A DNA stretch of 64,000 bases from Heliopora coerulea. Taxonomy: Eukaryota > Cnidaria > Anthozoa > Scleralcyonacea > Helioporidae. Numbering within the stretch: position 1 is the stretch's first letter; every line of letters starts with the position of its first letter. The position numbers and the translations under genes are program-made. The notes under the pieces were generated by a model that was not told the origin of the DNA, searched no databases, and saw only the letters and a list, made by a program, of their open reading frames with translations. The stretch lies in assembly GCA_030142905.1 (NCBI GenBank), contig JASJOG010000168.1, positions 587,501-651,500 of the forward strand. Reading direction: 5' to 3'. Below, piece by piece: positions 11,233-21,378 of this stretch.

Positions 11233-12096
11233 ATGAACGGCAAAACTGTTATCATAACTGGAGCGAACACTGGTATTGGGAAAGAAACTGCTTTGGATAT
11301 GGCCAAGAGAGGTGCTCGCGTTATCATGGCTTGTCGAGACCTGAAGAAAGGTGAAGCAGCTTTGAAGGATATTGTTGAAAGGACTGGCAGTAAAAAAGTC
11401 GTTTTGAAGCAACTAGACCTTGCATCAATGAAGTCCATTCGCAAATTTGCCGAAGACATTAACATGAATGAGCCAGAACTTCATGTGTTGATCAACAATG
11501 CTGGACTAGGCTGTCAACCTCAAAAGACCAAGACCGAAGATGGCTTTGAAATGACAATGGGCGTGAACCATTTGGGACACTTCTTGCTGACAAATCTGCT
11601 GCTCGACTTATTGAAGAAATCGACGCCATCTCGCATTGTTGTAGTATCGTCTTCCGCGCACAAGGATCAGGCGCAAGGGATGAGATTCGATAACATTAAC
11701 AGTGAAAAATTCTACAATAAATTTGATGCTTACGGCCAAAGTAAACTGGCCAATATTCTGTTTGCAAAAGAGCTAGCCAAACGACTGGAAGGAAGTGATG
11801 TAACGGTCAATTCCCTTCATCCTGGACTTATCATAACCGAATTCTTCCGACATTTTAGCTTCTGGTATGTTACATTTTACTGGAGGCCTTTGACCTTCAT
11901 GTTTGGCAAGACCGTAGAACAAGGCGCTCAAACCACCATTTATTTAGCTTCCTCGGAAGAAGTAGAGGGTGTCAGTGGTTTGTACTTTGATAATTGTAAA
12001 CCACAAGAACCTTCGAGTGCAGCCCAAGACGACGAAGCAGCGAAAAAGTTGTGGAAAATAAGTGCCGATCTTGTGGGATTGGATTCAACTATTTGA
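11233..12096 (+). CDS. RDH13/14-like short-chain dehydrogenase, copy 3 (anchor lost)
   Basis: An ORF of 287 aa starting MNGKTVIITGANTGIG. The SDR motifs TGANTGIG, INNAG, VVSSSAH and YGQSK are intact. Upstream lies a decayed anchor segment (11107-11232), so translation must begin at this internal Met and the product should be soluble. The N-terminal half resembles copies 1 and 4 (DMAKRGARVIMACRDLKKGE), while the C-terminal 71 residues from WRPLTFMFGK onward equal copy 2 exactly, so the gene is a mosaic. It may still be an active cytosolic enzyme or an early pseudogene; the uninterrupted frame favours recent or continuing constraint (inference). Confidence 0.83.
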   Translation: MNGKTVIITGANTGIGKETALDMAKRGARVIMACRDLKKGEAALKDIVERTGSKKVVLKQLDLASMKSIRKFAEDINMNEPELHVLINNAGLGCQPQKTKTEDGFEMTMGVNHLGHFLLTNLLLDLLKKSTPSRIVVVSSSAHKDQAQGMRFDNINSEKFYNKFDAYGQSKLANILFAKELAKRLEGSDVTVNSLHPGLIITEFFRHFSFWYVTFYWRPLTFMFGKTVEQGAQTTIYLASSEEVEGVSGLYFDNCKPQEPSSAAQDDEAAKKLWKISADLVGLDSTI

Positions 12097-12414
12097 ACAA
12101 TATTAACCTGTGGAGCAGTAACACATCGAAAACGCGAGGGATATACATTAATAATTCACGAATAACAACAACAAAGTGTGAATATTTAATCAGTATATGT
12201 AAGAGTTGTGGAAAATTATCTTGATTTACTTAAACTATGGATCATAAGTAAAACTGTTTGTGTTTTCGCAGAAATGCTGAAATATTTGATACATCAGGAA
12301 TATCTTGGCGGTACATTTGTCTCACATTTCGTCTGTCTCCCCCTCCCGTCCTCCTACATTCAAATTCCTGGATACCTGACCGACATTTATTGAATCCTCA
12401 GAAGAATCTTCAAA

Positions 12415-12568
12415 TTAGCTTCCTCAGAAGAAGTGGAGGGTGTCAGTGGTTTGTATTTTGATGAATTGTAAGCCACAAGAACCTTCTAAGGCAGCCCAAG
12501 ATGACGAGGCAGCCAAAACGTTGTGGAAAATGAGTGCCGATCTTGTGGAATTGGATTCAACCATTTAA
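12415..12568 (+). pseudogene. 3' fragment of another RDH-like copy
   Basis: It matches the last ~50 codons of the other copies, from LASSEEVEGVSGLYFD to the DSTI-stop. One extra base (GATGAATTG in place of GATAATTG) shifts the frame in the middle. No 5' part is present. It lies directly after the end of the block shared by copies 2 and 3, so it looks like the remainder of the 3' end that copy 3 or a neighbour once had. Confidence 0.85.
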
Positions 12569-12577
12569 ACGATATCA

Positions 12578-12973
12578 GGGGCTGATTACATGAGAGTGGT
12601 GCGAAGTCAGACCGGCACGACTCGAGATCGCACCCCATACAAATCCTTGTTCTTGTGTCCATGAGACTGGTCGAAAAATAAGCTTGGATCGGTCTGGTTT
12701 CACTCATTTCGGGAGCTGGACCGACACGAATGAGTTCAGACCGGTTTGAACTCGGACAAGTACGAAACTTCCTTCATGAAAACGCGAAACCTTTCCAGAT
12801 CATCGATGAGTCAAAGAACAAGAAAAACATTGTTGGGAACAAAAACTCGGAATGCGGACTGAGATGTTTGCAAGAACATGGCTTAAGTTTCGTTCCGGTC
12901 TCATGTAAACACTTCAGAATACTTTCACTTTGGTAGCGGTCTGAATTCGTGCTGGTCTCATGTAATCAGTCCC
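12578..12973. mobile_element. MITE-like element with terminal inverted repeats
   Basis: The left end GGGCTGATTACATGAGA and the right end TCTCATGTAATCAGTCCC are inverted copies (one base indel). The interior contains several GACCGG/CCGGTC and ACGAATGAGTTCAGACC-type motifs in both orientations and codes for nothing recognisable. It sits in what was the 3' flank of the RDH fragment: the flank sequence CTGTGGAACAGTAACACATTGAAA resumes just after it. The target duplication is not clear. Confidence 0.75.
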
Positions 12974-13740
12974 TTAGTCTGTGGAACAGTAACACATTGA
13001 AAGCGCTTGCGATGACATCAATAATCTACCAATATCAACAGAAGAAAGGAATGTTTAATCAGTTGTTTCAAGAATTATATATAATTCTCCTGAGTTGCAT
13101 AAACTTTTTGACCAATTTTCTTAACCGAAATAACTCTAGTTTCATAAAAAAAATTGTAAAATTTCAACGCTTTCAGTTTCATGCATTTGCACCATAAAGA
13201 AAAACTTTGCATTAGGTTGAGCAAGTTATTGTTGTTTATTGAGGTTCCACTAATATTATACCCGATAACTTGCGTTTCGGATTACTTTAATCTCTTGTTG
13301 AACGAAGGTTTAATTTGCACTATTGTGCAGCTATCCGCTGGAAAGCAAAACGCTCTATGAATGTGGAATGAAATCATTCGGCAATAAAGATAACACGAAA
13401 AGCGATCAGATGTGGTTATATTTCGTAATTAGGCACCTTCCTTAGTTGGTACACCGATCTGTGAACTAAAACCATTTAAACTTTATAGAAACAACGAAAC
13501 GCCAAACTTCTTTTTAGATCTTTCAACTTGAGTCTTCATGGCTTTTCACTTTAACTTGTTGAATGAGGCTATTAGCTTTATTCGTTTACCTTTTCCGTCT
13601 GGAAAATCTATCGCAACGATTTAACCTCATAATTAAGCTTCTCAGACTTACTCAGTGAGCTAGATTCTACCCTCGGTGTAAGCCCACATTCCTAAATATA
13701 GTCGCCTGTAAACTATACATGGGCAAACCAAGGGCAAAAC
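12974..13740. other. Spacer and 5' flank of RDH copy 4
   Basis: No gene. The final 80 bases (13660-13740) resemble the 5' flank of copy 3, consistent with tandem duplication of the promoter region. Confidence 0.5.
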
Positions 13741-14709
13741 ATGGGTCGTTGCATTTCTGTAGCTATTTGTGTTGTAATTCTTGCCGTCATCTATCAGTTG
13801 ATTAGAATTTATGTTGTCGGAGGAATTTGTACATGTAACGTTAAAATGGACGGGAAGACAGTTATCATTACTGGAGCGAACGCTGGTATTGGGAAGGAAA
13901 CTGCTTTGGACTTAGCCAAGAGAGGTGCGCGAGTTATTATGGCATGTCGAGATCTAAAGAGAAGCGAAGCAGCTTTGAACGACATTGTTGAAAGAACTGG
14001 CAGCAAAAAAGTCGTTTTGAAGCAACTAGACCTTGCATCAATGAAGTCCATTCGCAAATTCGCCGAAGACATTAACAAGAATGAACCAGAACTTCATGTG
14101 TTGATCAACAATGCTGGTGTCGGATGTCTGCCTCAACTGGAGAGAACCGAAGATGGCTTTGAAATGATAATGGGAGTAAACCATTTGGGTCACTTCCTGT
14201 TAACTAATTTGCTTCTTGACTTACTGAAGAAATCTTCACCGTCCAGGATAGTTGTCGTGTCGTCGATGAGCCATAAATTATTTACAACCGAGATGAAATT
14301 CGACTACATTAACAGCGATAAGCTCTACAACAAATGGGAGACTTATAGCCAAAGTAAACTGGCCAATATCTTGTTTGCACGAGAGCTAGCCAAACGACTG
14401 CAAGGTTCTGGTGTGACAGCAAATTCTCTTCACCCTGGATTTATTATAACCGACATCTTTCGACATTTCCACCACTTGCATGTGACATTTTTTTGGAAGC
14501 CTTTGGCTTTTTTACTTGGCAAGACCCCAGAACAAGGCGCTCAAACCACCATCTATCTAGCCGTCTCAGATGAAGTGGAAGGCATAAGTGGGTTATACTT
14601 TGATAACTGCAAACCACAAGAACCTTCAAAAGAAGCCCAAGATGACGCAGCCGCAAAGAAACTGTGGAGAACGAGCGTTGATATTGTGGAATCGAATTCA
14701 ACTATTTAA
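13741..14709 (+). CDS. RDH13/14-like short-chain dehydrogenase, copy 4
   Basis: Intronless, 322 aa, with an N-terminal signal-anchor (CISVAICVVILAVIYQLI, residues 3-20). The cofactor motif reads TGANAGIG, and INNAG, VVSSMSH and YSQSK follow in the usual order. It is predicted to be a membrane-bound NADP(H)-dependent retinol/carbonyl oxidoreductase. The C-terminus reads IVESNSTI, more divergent than its neighbours. The start ATGGGTCG has an A at -3 and G at +4. Its anchor and 5' flank are the closest match to the decayed anchor upstream of copy 3. Confidence 0.92.
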   Translation: MGRCISVAICVVILAVIYQLIRIYVVGGICTCNVKMDGKTVIITGANAGIGKETALDLAKRGARVIMACRDLKRSEAALNDIVERTGSKKVVLKQLDLASMKSIRKFAEDINKNEPELHVLINNAGVGCLPQLERTEDGFEMIMGVNHLGHFLLTNLLLDLLKKSSPSRIVVVSSMSHKLFTTEMKFDYINSDKLYNKWETYSQSKLANILFARELAKRLQGSGVTANSLHPGFIITDIFRHFHHLHVTFFWKPLAFLLGKTPEQGAQTTIYLAVSDEVEGISGLYFDNCKPQEPSKEAQDDAAAKKLWRTSVDIVESNSTI

Positions 14710-15794
14710 GCAATCCTGATTCATTACGTAATAATAAGAGGTTCGTTTCAAGGAAGAACTTCAGCGCGATCTTTTCAGGCTAAAATTTCAAGAGCTCCTA
14801 CAGCACTGAAACTTTCGACGCAAGATGATATGGAAAGGATTTCGTCTTTAACCTGGGCTAGCATTTTAGCCCCTCAAACCGGGATGAAATTTTCCATATA
14901 AAAATCCCCTCGTATTGCTTACAACACTCGTTAATAATTCACGCTGATAGAACAGATCGAATGTTTAATCGCTGGTTGCGGAGTTGCTTCTATAAACCGT
15001 GTTTATATGAACATCTCAATTAGTTTTTTCAGCAAAAGTGGTTGGTATTTTGCTGATATTCGATGAAATTTAACGTTTACATGAGTGGCTTGAATCGACC
15101 TTGCATGCAAAGTGCACGCAATAATACTTAGTGCTTGAGTGGACTGAATACGGAAACCATGCAATCTGATTGGTTCATGAGCGGCAGTTATTTCCTATAC
15201 CCACCCACTCAGACCGGGTGAAATTTGGAATATTTTTAATGTCGGTGAAATAAGTAAAATTTGGGGGAAAAGGTGAGGTAAAATTGCCCTATAACCATCA
15301 AGGTTAACTCTTTCCCGACGGGATAAGACTTATGTTATTTTACTCTGGCTAACGCCGGACTATTTTACTCGTCAGAGGAAGAGCTCTCGCCAGGAAAGAC
15401 TTCAGAACAACCAGAAGAAAACCACCAATGTACAATGAACCAGCCGAACAAATTCCAAACGTTCCAAAGTCAAAACGTCTGGGGAAACTTTAGGACAAGA
15501 GCCGATACAAAACACAGCCAGCATTGAGGACAAGAAAGTATTTCGGCAGTATTCACTCCAACCTCAGGAAGCCTGTGGACATGAAATGACTGTGGTTGCA
15601 CTCTTAGTAGCAACGAATGCATTTGCACCATCAATTGGCTTAAATATAAGAACTTGCACTTCGTTGGTTGTCGACACTATTTATATTTGTAAGGTGAAGT
15701 AAGCTTACCATTAACACCACCATGTGGATGGTCTTAATTGCGGATCATAACTATTTTTTTCTTTTAGCAAGTCACATCCCCTGGTAAATAGCCA
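14710..15794. other. Intergenic DNA between RDH copy 4 and PDSS2, with repeats
   Basis: No gene seen. The stretch 14815-14915 (CTGGGCTAGC..GGGATGAAATTTTCCATATAAAAATCCCC) and one at 15180-15290 look like repeat pieces. A copy of the dispersed TTTTACTCTGGCTAA repeat lies at 15303-15408. Confidence 0.45.
15303..15408. repeat. Dispersed short repeat with TTTTACTCTGGCTAA core, copy A
   Basis: It begins TTTCCCGACGGGATAAGACTT, continues TTATTTTACTCTGGCTAACG and ends TATTTTACTCGTCAGAGGAAG. Close copies occur at 30817-30915 and diverged ones at 36400-36650 and 37024-37112. Confidence 0.7.
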
Positions 15795-18273
15795 TTAAGG
15801 TGGTTTTGCAAGACTAACATTTTTCAAAACCATAAGGTGTTTGACTAGATTTTCTAAGCAGGTTTTCGCTTCAGAAGATGGGAAATGTCCAAGACTTTCC
15901 AGTGCGTTCCTGCCATACGTATTACACAAATCTTGCATTTTGATATTGGTGTCACTGTTCTGTATAAGGTCTCTGGTGCTATGACCAATGGCAACAGAAT
16001 CATTTTGGTAGTCTTCTAATAGTCTTTGCTTAAGTCTGCTCTCTGTTAAGATTAGTGCAGCATTTGTCATTGAAATGGGTTGATCATTTGATGTGATGGC
16101 TTGGTAATCTTGGCGTAAGTGCTGAAGGAAGGCCACTTGTTTACCAAACGAGAAACCGGCATCTTGATACTGAAATGTACATCACATAACATTAACAGAG
16201 CTACCTGTTAACCTAGAAGTGTCAAAGCAAATCATCCTAACAGAAACATTGCCACAATATTATATACTCCTTAAACTCATGAATAATTCTTGAGATTTTG
16301 CACCAACCAAGAAGCTAGGTTCTGTCACATGAGCAGAGTTTGATATGTCTGTTAATTATCAGATTAAACCAAAAGTGTTCAACTAAGCAGCATATTCTAG
16401 GTTTGATTCTTGTGAGCCATATATGAATGATTTATCTCAATTTAAAACTCCTAATAGTCAGAACACAAAGTACATTCTGAATGATTAAAGATCCCTTCTA
16501 TTACCCAGGTTTTAATTTCAATTAAAGTTAAGGTATTTTGCATCTCATTTTCTGCTGAGATCTTTTAGATTTTTTGACATAAGCCCTCTAAAATTTGTTC
16601 CCATAATAGTTCAAATATTAAAGTTTGAGTGTTTCATCAGCAGTTCCAAACACAAGAAAAAATGAAACCAGAAGGGCATAGCCCCAGATGAATCACAATA
16701 AATCAGTGTCTGAACTATTACTTGAACAAATTTGATAGGGCTTTGTTTTGTTGGCTTGAATAAGTAAGTTGTAAAATGATTTTCATCAAAAGGCATGTGA
16801 TGTGCTCTGCATTCATGGATTGGCTATGATAATTTAGGAATTATTAACCAGCTTGAGGAGCAGGTATCCTTCCAAATACCAAGACTTTACAAAATATCAG
16901 TTGCCAAAGCAGTAAAATCAATCTTAATAGTGGTGTAAAAAACTTTTTTTCTTACCATCTCTGATAATGAACAAAGCTTAAGAGCAGCCAGACAGCTTTT
17001 GGCTATAAGGCTCCCTCTAGATTTGTAAACAATGTCTTCCCAGTCATTCCAAGTCAAATCTTCCAACTTCCCATAATCTTTTAAAATTTCTCCTTCAACA
17101 ATATCACCAATAACACCAGCCATAATGTCTACAACCTCGGTATTCTCCAATTCCGATAAACCAACGGAGGCCTTTGCAAGGAAGAAATCACCTGTTAGGA
17201 TAGATATCTTGTTTCCAAAGTTCATAACTTTAAAGTCATCAGAAGAGTGAAAGTTAGCTTTGTTCACCACACCCAAGTGCACCATATATCCTAAAGAAAC
17301 CAAAGACAGCAATACAGTGCTTGAAATAAAATTAACCTTGGTAAGGATGACTGGCACAATCTCTGCCAACATCGGTCACAAGAAGCAAAACTTAGGGCAG
17401 TTAGGACCAATATTGAAAAATCAAATGTTAGAGGAGGGTTAAGGTTACATTAAGGGTTCAAGTTTGGGTTAGGATTTTGGTTAAGGTTCCGTTCAGGTGG
17501 TCGAGGGTGCTATAAAGTGTTCTCTTGTTTCTGACGTGCTTCCCCCCCCAACAAGGTTTCTATGGGCAGATAAGGCAGAGTGCATGCATATGGCAAAGCT
17601 AACATTCTATGTTCTGTACAATCCATAAGGGAATCATCCAAAACTTTTCAAATAACCTATTTAGGTTTGCATAACATGCTATTGTTTCACAATTTCAATG
17701 AAGGAAACATTGTTTAAGTATTACTCAGTGGCAGAACGAGCCTATGCATAACTTGCTGCTTAACTTTATTAGTCTGTCACTACCTGTGTTAATCATTTCA
17801 GCGACTTCAGCTAGCTTTCTTTGACTGCGATGAACTCCGCTCACCGGTTCATGGCCAAGTGGTGCGCGTTCCTCCATCAAAGGTTCACCAGTTCGAGACA
17901 TTAACAGCACAATCAATCCGACGGCTTCGAATCCTTCCTGTCCATCGTACACCAACCGTCTGGCAGTCTTTACGAGTGGGTGACGGCTTCCAACTAACTT
18001 CTTGCTGTGGACCAAAACATTGGAGATTTCATCGCTGAGCAAACAGCGAAGCAGGGATGTGGGATAACCGACAACCTTCTCTGCCTCGTTAAGCAAGCTG
18101 TCCAACTTCGGAGGTTCAAACACCGATGGCGAAAAGTACCTTTGGAATCTTTTACTAGCGTGACGTACAAAGCAACCAAAATACATCCGATTTGGAGAAC
18201 AAATTCCGCTCCAAAGAAAGCGATTTGTCATAGTTTTTGCTTGAAGTTTGAAAGTCGTCTCTATGCAGTCCAT
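15795..18273 (-). CDS. PDSS2: Decaprenyl diphosphate synthase subunit 2
   Basis: PDSS2 pairs with PDSS1 in mitochondria to make the polyprenyl tail of coenzyme Q. Three exons on the minus strand: 18273-17784, 17290-16956, 16169-15795. Junction phases agree (carry 1, then 0), giving 399 aa, the length I recall for human PDSS2. Diagnostic blocks are EAEKVVGYPTSLLRCLLSDE, HRSQRKLAEVAEMI, NFGNKISILTGDFFLAKA, SLIAKSCLAAL, YGRNALESLGHFPSSEA. As in other PDSS2 proteins, the DDxxD prenyl-diphosphate/Mg binding motifs of the catalytic partner are missing (the first-motif region reads GYMVHLGVV). The basic N-terminus is compatible with a mitochondrial presequence. ATGs at 18273 and 18231 are both possible starts. 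It sits on the opposite strand inside the RDH array, between copies 4 and 5. Confidence 0.95.
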
Positions 18274-18319
18274 AAAGAGCGCAGGCTCATAGTTTTAGCT
18301 GCGGATTTGACTACATGAG

Positions 18320-18922
18320 TCGTAATGACCTGAGATAATTTTTCTTTTAACTTTTTTTTTTATTTTAAGAACGTAAACCAATCATTGGATTTTCACGATG
18401 CAAGCGATTCAACTATTTTCAGCGCCGTGGAAACAGACAGGCACAATTAAATTTAAGCTATTTTTAAACTACTAAAGTGCCGTTAATCTGTACATATTAA
18501 TATGACATAGGACAGGATCCCCACGCTTATGAGATCGCGTATTGTTTATCTATACAAGTGTCACTGCCAGGTAGTATTGCATTTCGGCCAAACTCGATTC
18601 CATTTTCACAAAATATGCCGACACGGCTTGGCACGGCCCAGCTTACGAACTGGGCCTAAGAACAGTCCTTTAATATCAAAAACAAGAGAAATTGTCCAGA
18701 TATTAATTTGAATTTCAGGCCAGTAAATTCCTTTATAATCTGGGATTAAATTCGTTGATAATAGAAGTTCGAAAAAAGATATTCGATTTATTCATGGTCT
18801 ACCCCCTCCCGCAACTTTCATAAAACCACACCTATATTTACTCGACATTTGAAACCCGTTGAAAGCGTACTAATAGTTTCAACATTTTGATTATCCACAT
18901 ACTGAATCAGTCGACTTAAACC
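18320..18922. promoter_or_regulatory. Divergent upstream region shared by PDSS2 and RDH copy 5
   Basis: About 600 bases separate the two divergent starts. No TATA box or other element is convincing. A T/A-rich tract lies at 18345-18370. Confidence 0.3.
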
Positions 18923-19885
18923 ATGGATCGTTTTATTCGGACCGCTGGTTTCATTATATTCCTTTTGGGAATCTATCGTTTGATTAGAAAATTTGCTGCT
19001 GGTGGAGTCTGTAAAAGCAAAGCAAGAATGGATGGCAAAACAGTTATCGTAACTGGAGCGAACACTGGAATTGGAAAGGAAACTGCACTGGATTTGGCAA
19101 GGAGAGGTGCGCGAGTGATCATGGCGTGTAGAGATCTGACCAAGGGCGCAGCAGCCTTGAAGTATATCGTTGAAAGAACTGGCAATACAAAAGTCACCTT
19201 AAGAGAACTCGACCTGGCTTCAATTAAATCGATTCGTAAGTTTGCCGAAGACATCAACCAGAATGAGTCGCAACTTCATGTGCTGGTCAACAATGCGGGA
19301 CTTTTTAACTCATCTCAACTGATTAAAACTGAAGATGGCTTTGAAATGACCATGGGAGTGAACCATCTGGGCCACTTCTTGCTGACAAATCTGCTCCTAG
19401 ATTTGTTGAAGAACTCATCGCCAGCTCGCATTGTCGTTGTGTCTTCTTCTGCCCACCAAAGTTTGGCGAAAGAAATGAAATTCGATAACATTAACAGTGA
19501 AAAACTCTACAACAGATGGGATGCTTACGGTCAAAGTAAACTGGCCAATATCTTGTTTGCAAGAGAACTTGCCAAGCGACTGGAAGGTTCTGGTGTCACA
19601 GTCAATTCTCTTCATCCGGGAGTTGTTTCCACCGAGCTCCCTCGATATCTACCCTTCTTCCTTAGGTGTGTTGGGAAGACTGGCAGCATTTTATACAAGA
19701 CCCCAGAACAAGGAGCTCAAACGACCATCCACGTGGCTGTCCATGAAGAACTGGAAGGTGTAAGCGGGTTGTATTTCGCTGATTGTAAACCGATAGAACC
19801 TTCGAAAGAAGCCCAAGATGATGGAGCAGCAAGGAAGTTGTGGGAAATGAGCGCTGATCTTGTGGGGTTGGATACAACTATTTAG
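18923..19885 (+). CDS. RDH13/14-like short-chain dehydrogenase, copy 5
   Basis: Intronless, 320 aa. The N-terminal anchor covers about residues 8-21 (AGFIIFLLGIYRLI). TGANTGIG is at 44-51, followed by VNNAG, VVSSSAH and YGQSK. The region between the catalytic motif and the C-terminus differs from copies 1-4 (TELPRYLPFFLRCVGKTGSILY in place of the WRP-type loop). This part usually shapes the substrate entrance, so substrate use could differ (inference). It is the closest relative of copy 6, sharing SSAHQSL and KEMKFDNINSEK. The start TAAACCATGG has a strong context. Confidence 0.92.
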   Translation: MDRFIRTAGFIIFLLGIYRLIRKFAAGGVCKSKARMDGKTVIVTGANTGIGKETALDLARRGARVIMACRDLTKGAAALKYIVERTGNTKVTLRELDLASIKSIRKFAEDINQNESQLHVLVNNAGLFNSSQLIKTEDGFEMTMGVNHLGHFLLTNLLLDLLKNSSPARIVVVSSSAHQSLAKEMKFDNINSEKLYNRWDAYGQSKLANILFARELAKRLEGSGVTVNSLHPGVVSTELPRYLPFFLRCVGKTGSILYKTPEQGAQTTIHVAVHEELEGVSGLYFADCKPIEPSKEAQDDGAARKLWEMSADLVGLDTTI

Positions 19886-21378
19886 ACTGTTAACTATCAT
19901 ACGTTTTGTTTGTATACTTTATTATATACATAAATATATACAGGATATTTGATTGTAACCTTTCATTTGGCGAGAGTCATTCCTTTTCTCCAGAACAAAC
20001 AAAATACGAAGAAGTTCCCGTTCGTAATAAATTGTCAATCAAATTGACACCAACTTGTTTCCGGGGTGTGTCTAAACGATAAGCTTTTACATTAATAAGT
20101 TAGTTGTAAATTAACCTTTTTTACAGTGATTTCCTAACATAGACAATCCAAATCTATGGAATAGATGAATAATAACGCACGGAACGTTTAGGGAGATCTA
20201 GTGAACAATTATTGTTGCTTTGACCATGTATTCGCGAGTTTAGTATTCTGTCATTTCATTTCGTTCTTCTCGATAACTTAGGTTTTTACCGCTTAAATTC
20301 AAGACACACACGCCATGTGGTTTCTTCTTCAATATTATATTCTATATTTACATGAAGTACTCCATAAGTAGCATAAATTAAACAAATAAATTATCTAAAA
20401 TATGAAAGCCTGTCATAAAGGTAAAGTCGATTCTACAGACCAAAAATATCAAAAATTTCATGACAGACTGCCAAATCACCAGTGCAATAAATTTTGATTT
20501 CAAGACCAAGGTTCTTGAATTTTTATCAAAATTCTCTACTCTTTTCCCTTCTATTTTTTTTAAAGTAACAAAATTAAAAATTTTGTATACGGTTCGGCTA
20601 GCTTAGAGTGATAATTGTGTTGCAGTTTTTGCAAGCTTTTAGATGGACAAATTCAGTGGGAACTATAAAAGTTGGGACAGACCGTGAAATCCGAACAGTA
20701 GGAAGCATTCCCAGTTTGAAGATTGCTGAATCCCCATCAATTTGTGGAGGCGGAGGCTGACATATAACATTCAGTATATTCCATATGTGGCCCAAAGTAA
20801 ACGAATAGTAATCCTTAGTTTATTCTTTTGGTAAGATGTCATCGCACAACAATTTAGGAATTTCGTGAATTGGCTCAATAGATCTTAATATGAATAGCAA
20901 AGTGTTGGAAAATGTTTCAAAGAAACAATTGCACGCTGAAATGCCTGGCAAACTCTGCACAACTTAGGGCCAGCATTTCAGAATTTCGGTAAATGTCAAA
21001 GGTGATCCAACCTTTTAGCGCGTCAACAGGCTCTTGAGTTTCGCGCAAAGAAATTTGGGAGCTAAAGTCCCTACCATTCCCACCGGTTCCATCGCGCCTG
21101 AGGACATCTCATTTCATTCTGTATTTCTCCCATCCAAATTTCAAACTAGGTCAAAAAGAAATTAATTCTTGTAATTTGTAAAACCGTGCGTGAATAAATT
21201 CAGTGAATTTTCTAAAAGGCCCAGACTCCACGCGGTGGTTTCTCACTTTTTCGTGTATGGTATTTAGTGCTACGATTAATGGCGTTCATGCTTAAGCTAT
21301 GGTGACTTAACAAGGAATTGCTACGGTACATTGTCGTACATATCTCGAATCCTTGCTGTGCGTCTGTCCACAGAAACC
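19886..21378. other. Spacer between RDH copies 5 and 6
   Basis: About 1.5 kb of AT-rich DNA with only short open frames and no recognisable gene or element. Confidence 0.5.

Noticed and set aside
21331..21378. Upstream ATG extending RDH copy 6 by 16 residues
   Set aside because: It would place a polar stretch before the signal-anchor, and the ATG at 21379 has the same AAACCATG context as copies 1 and 5.
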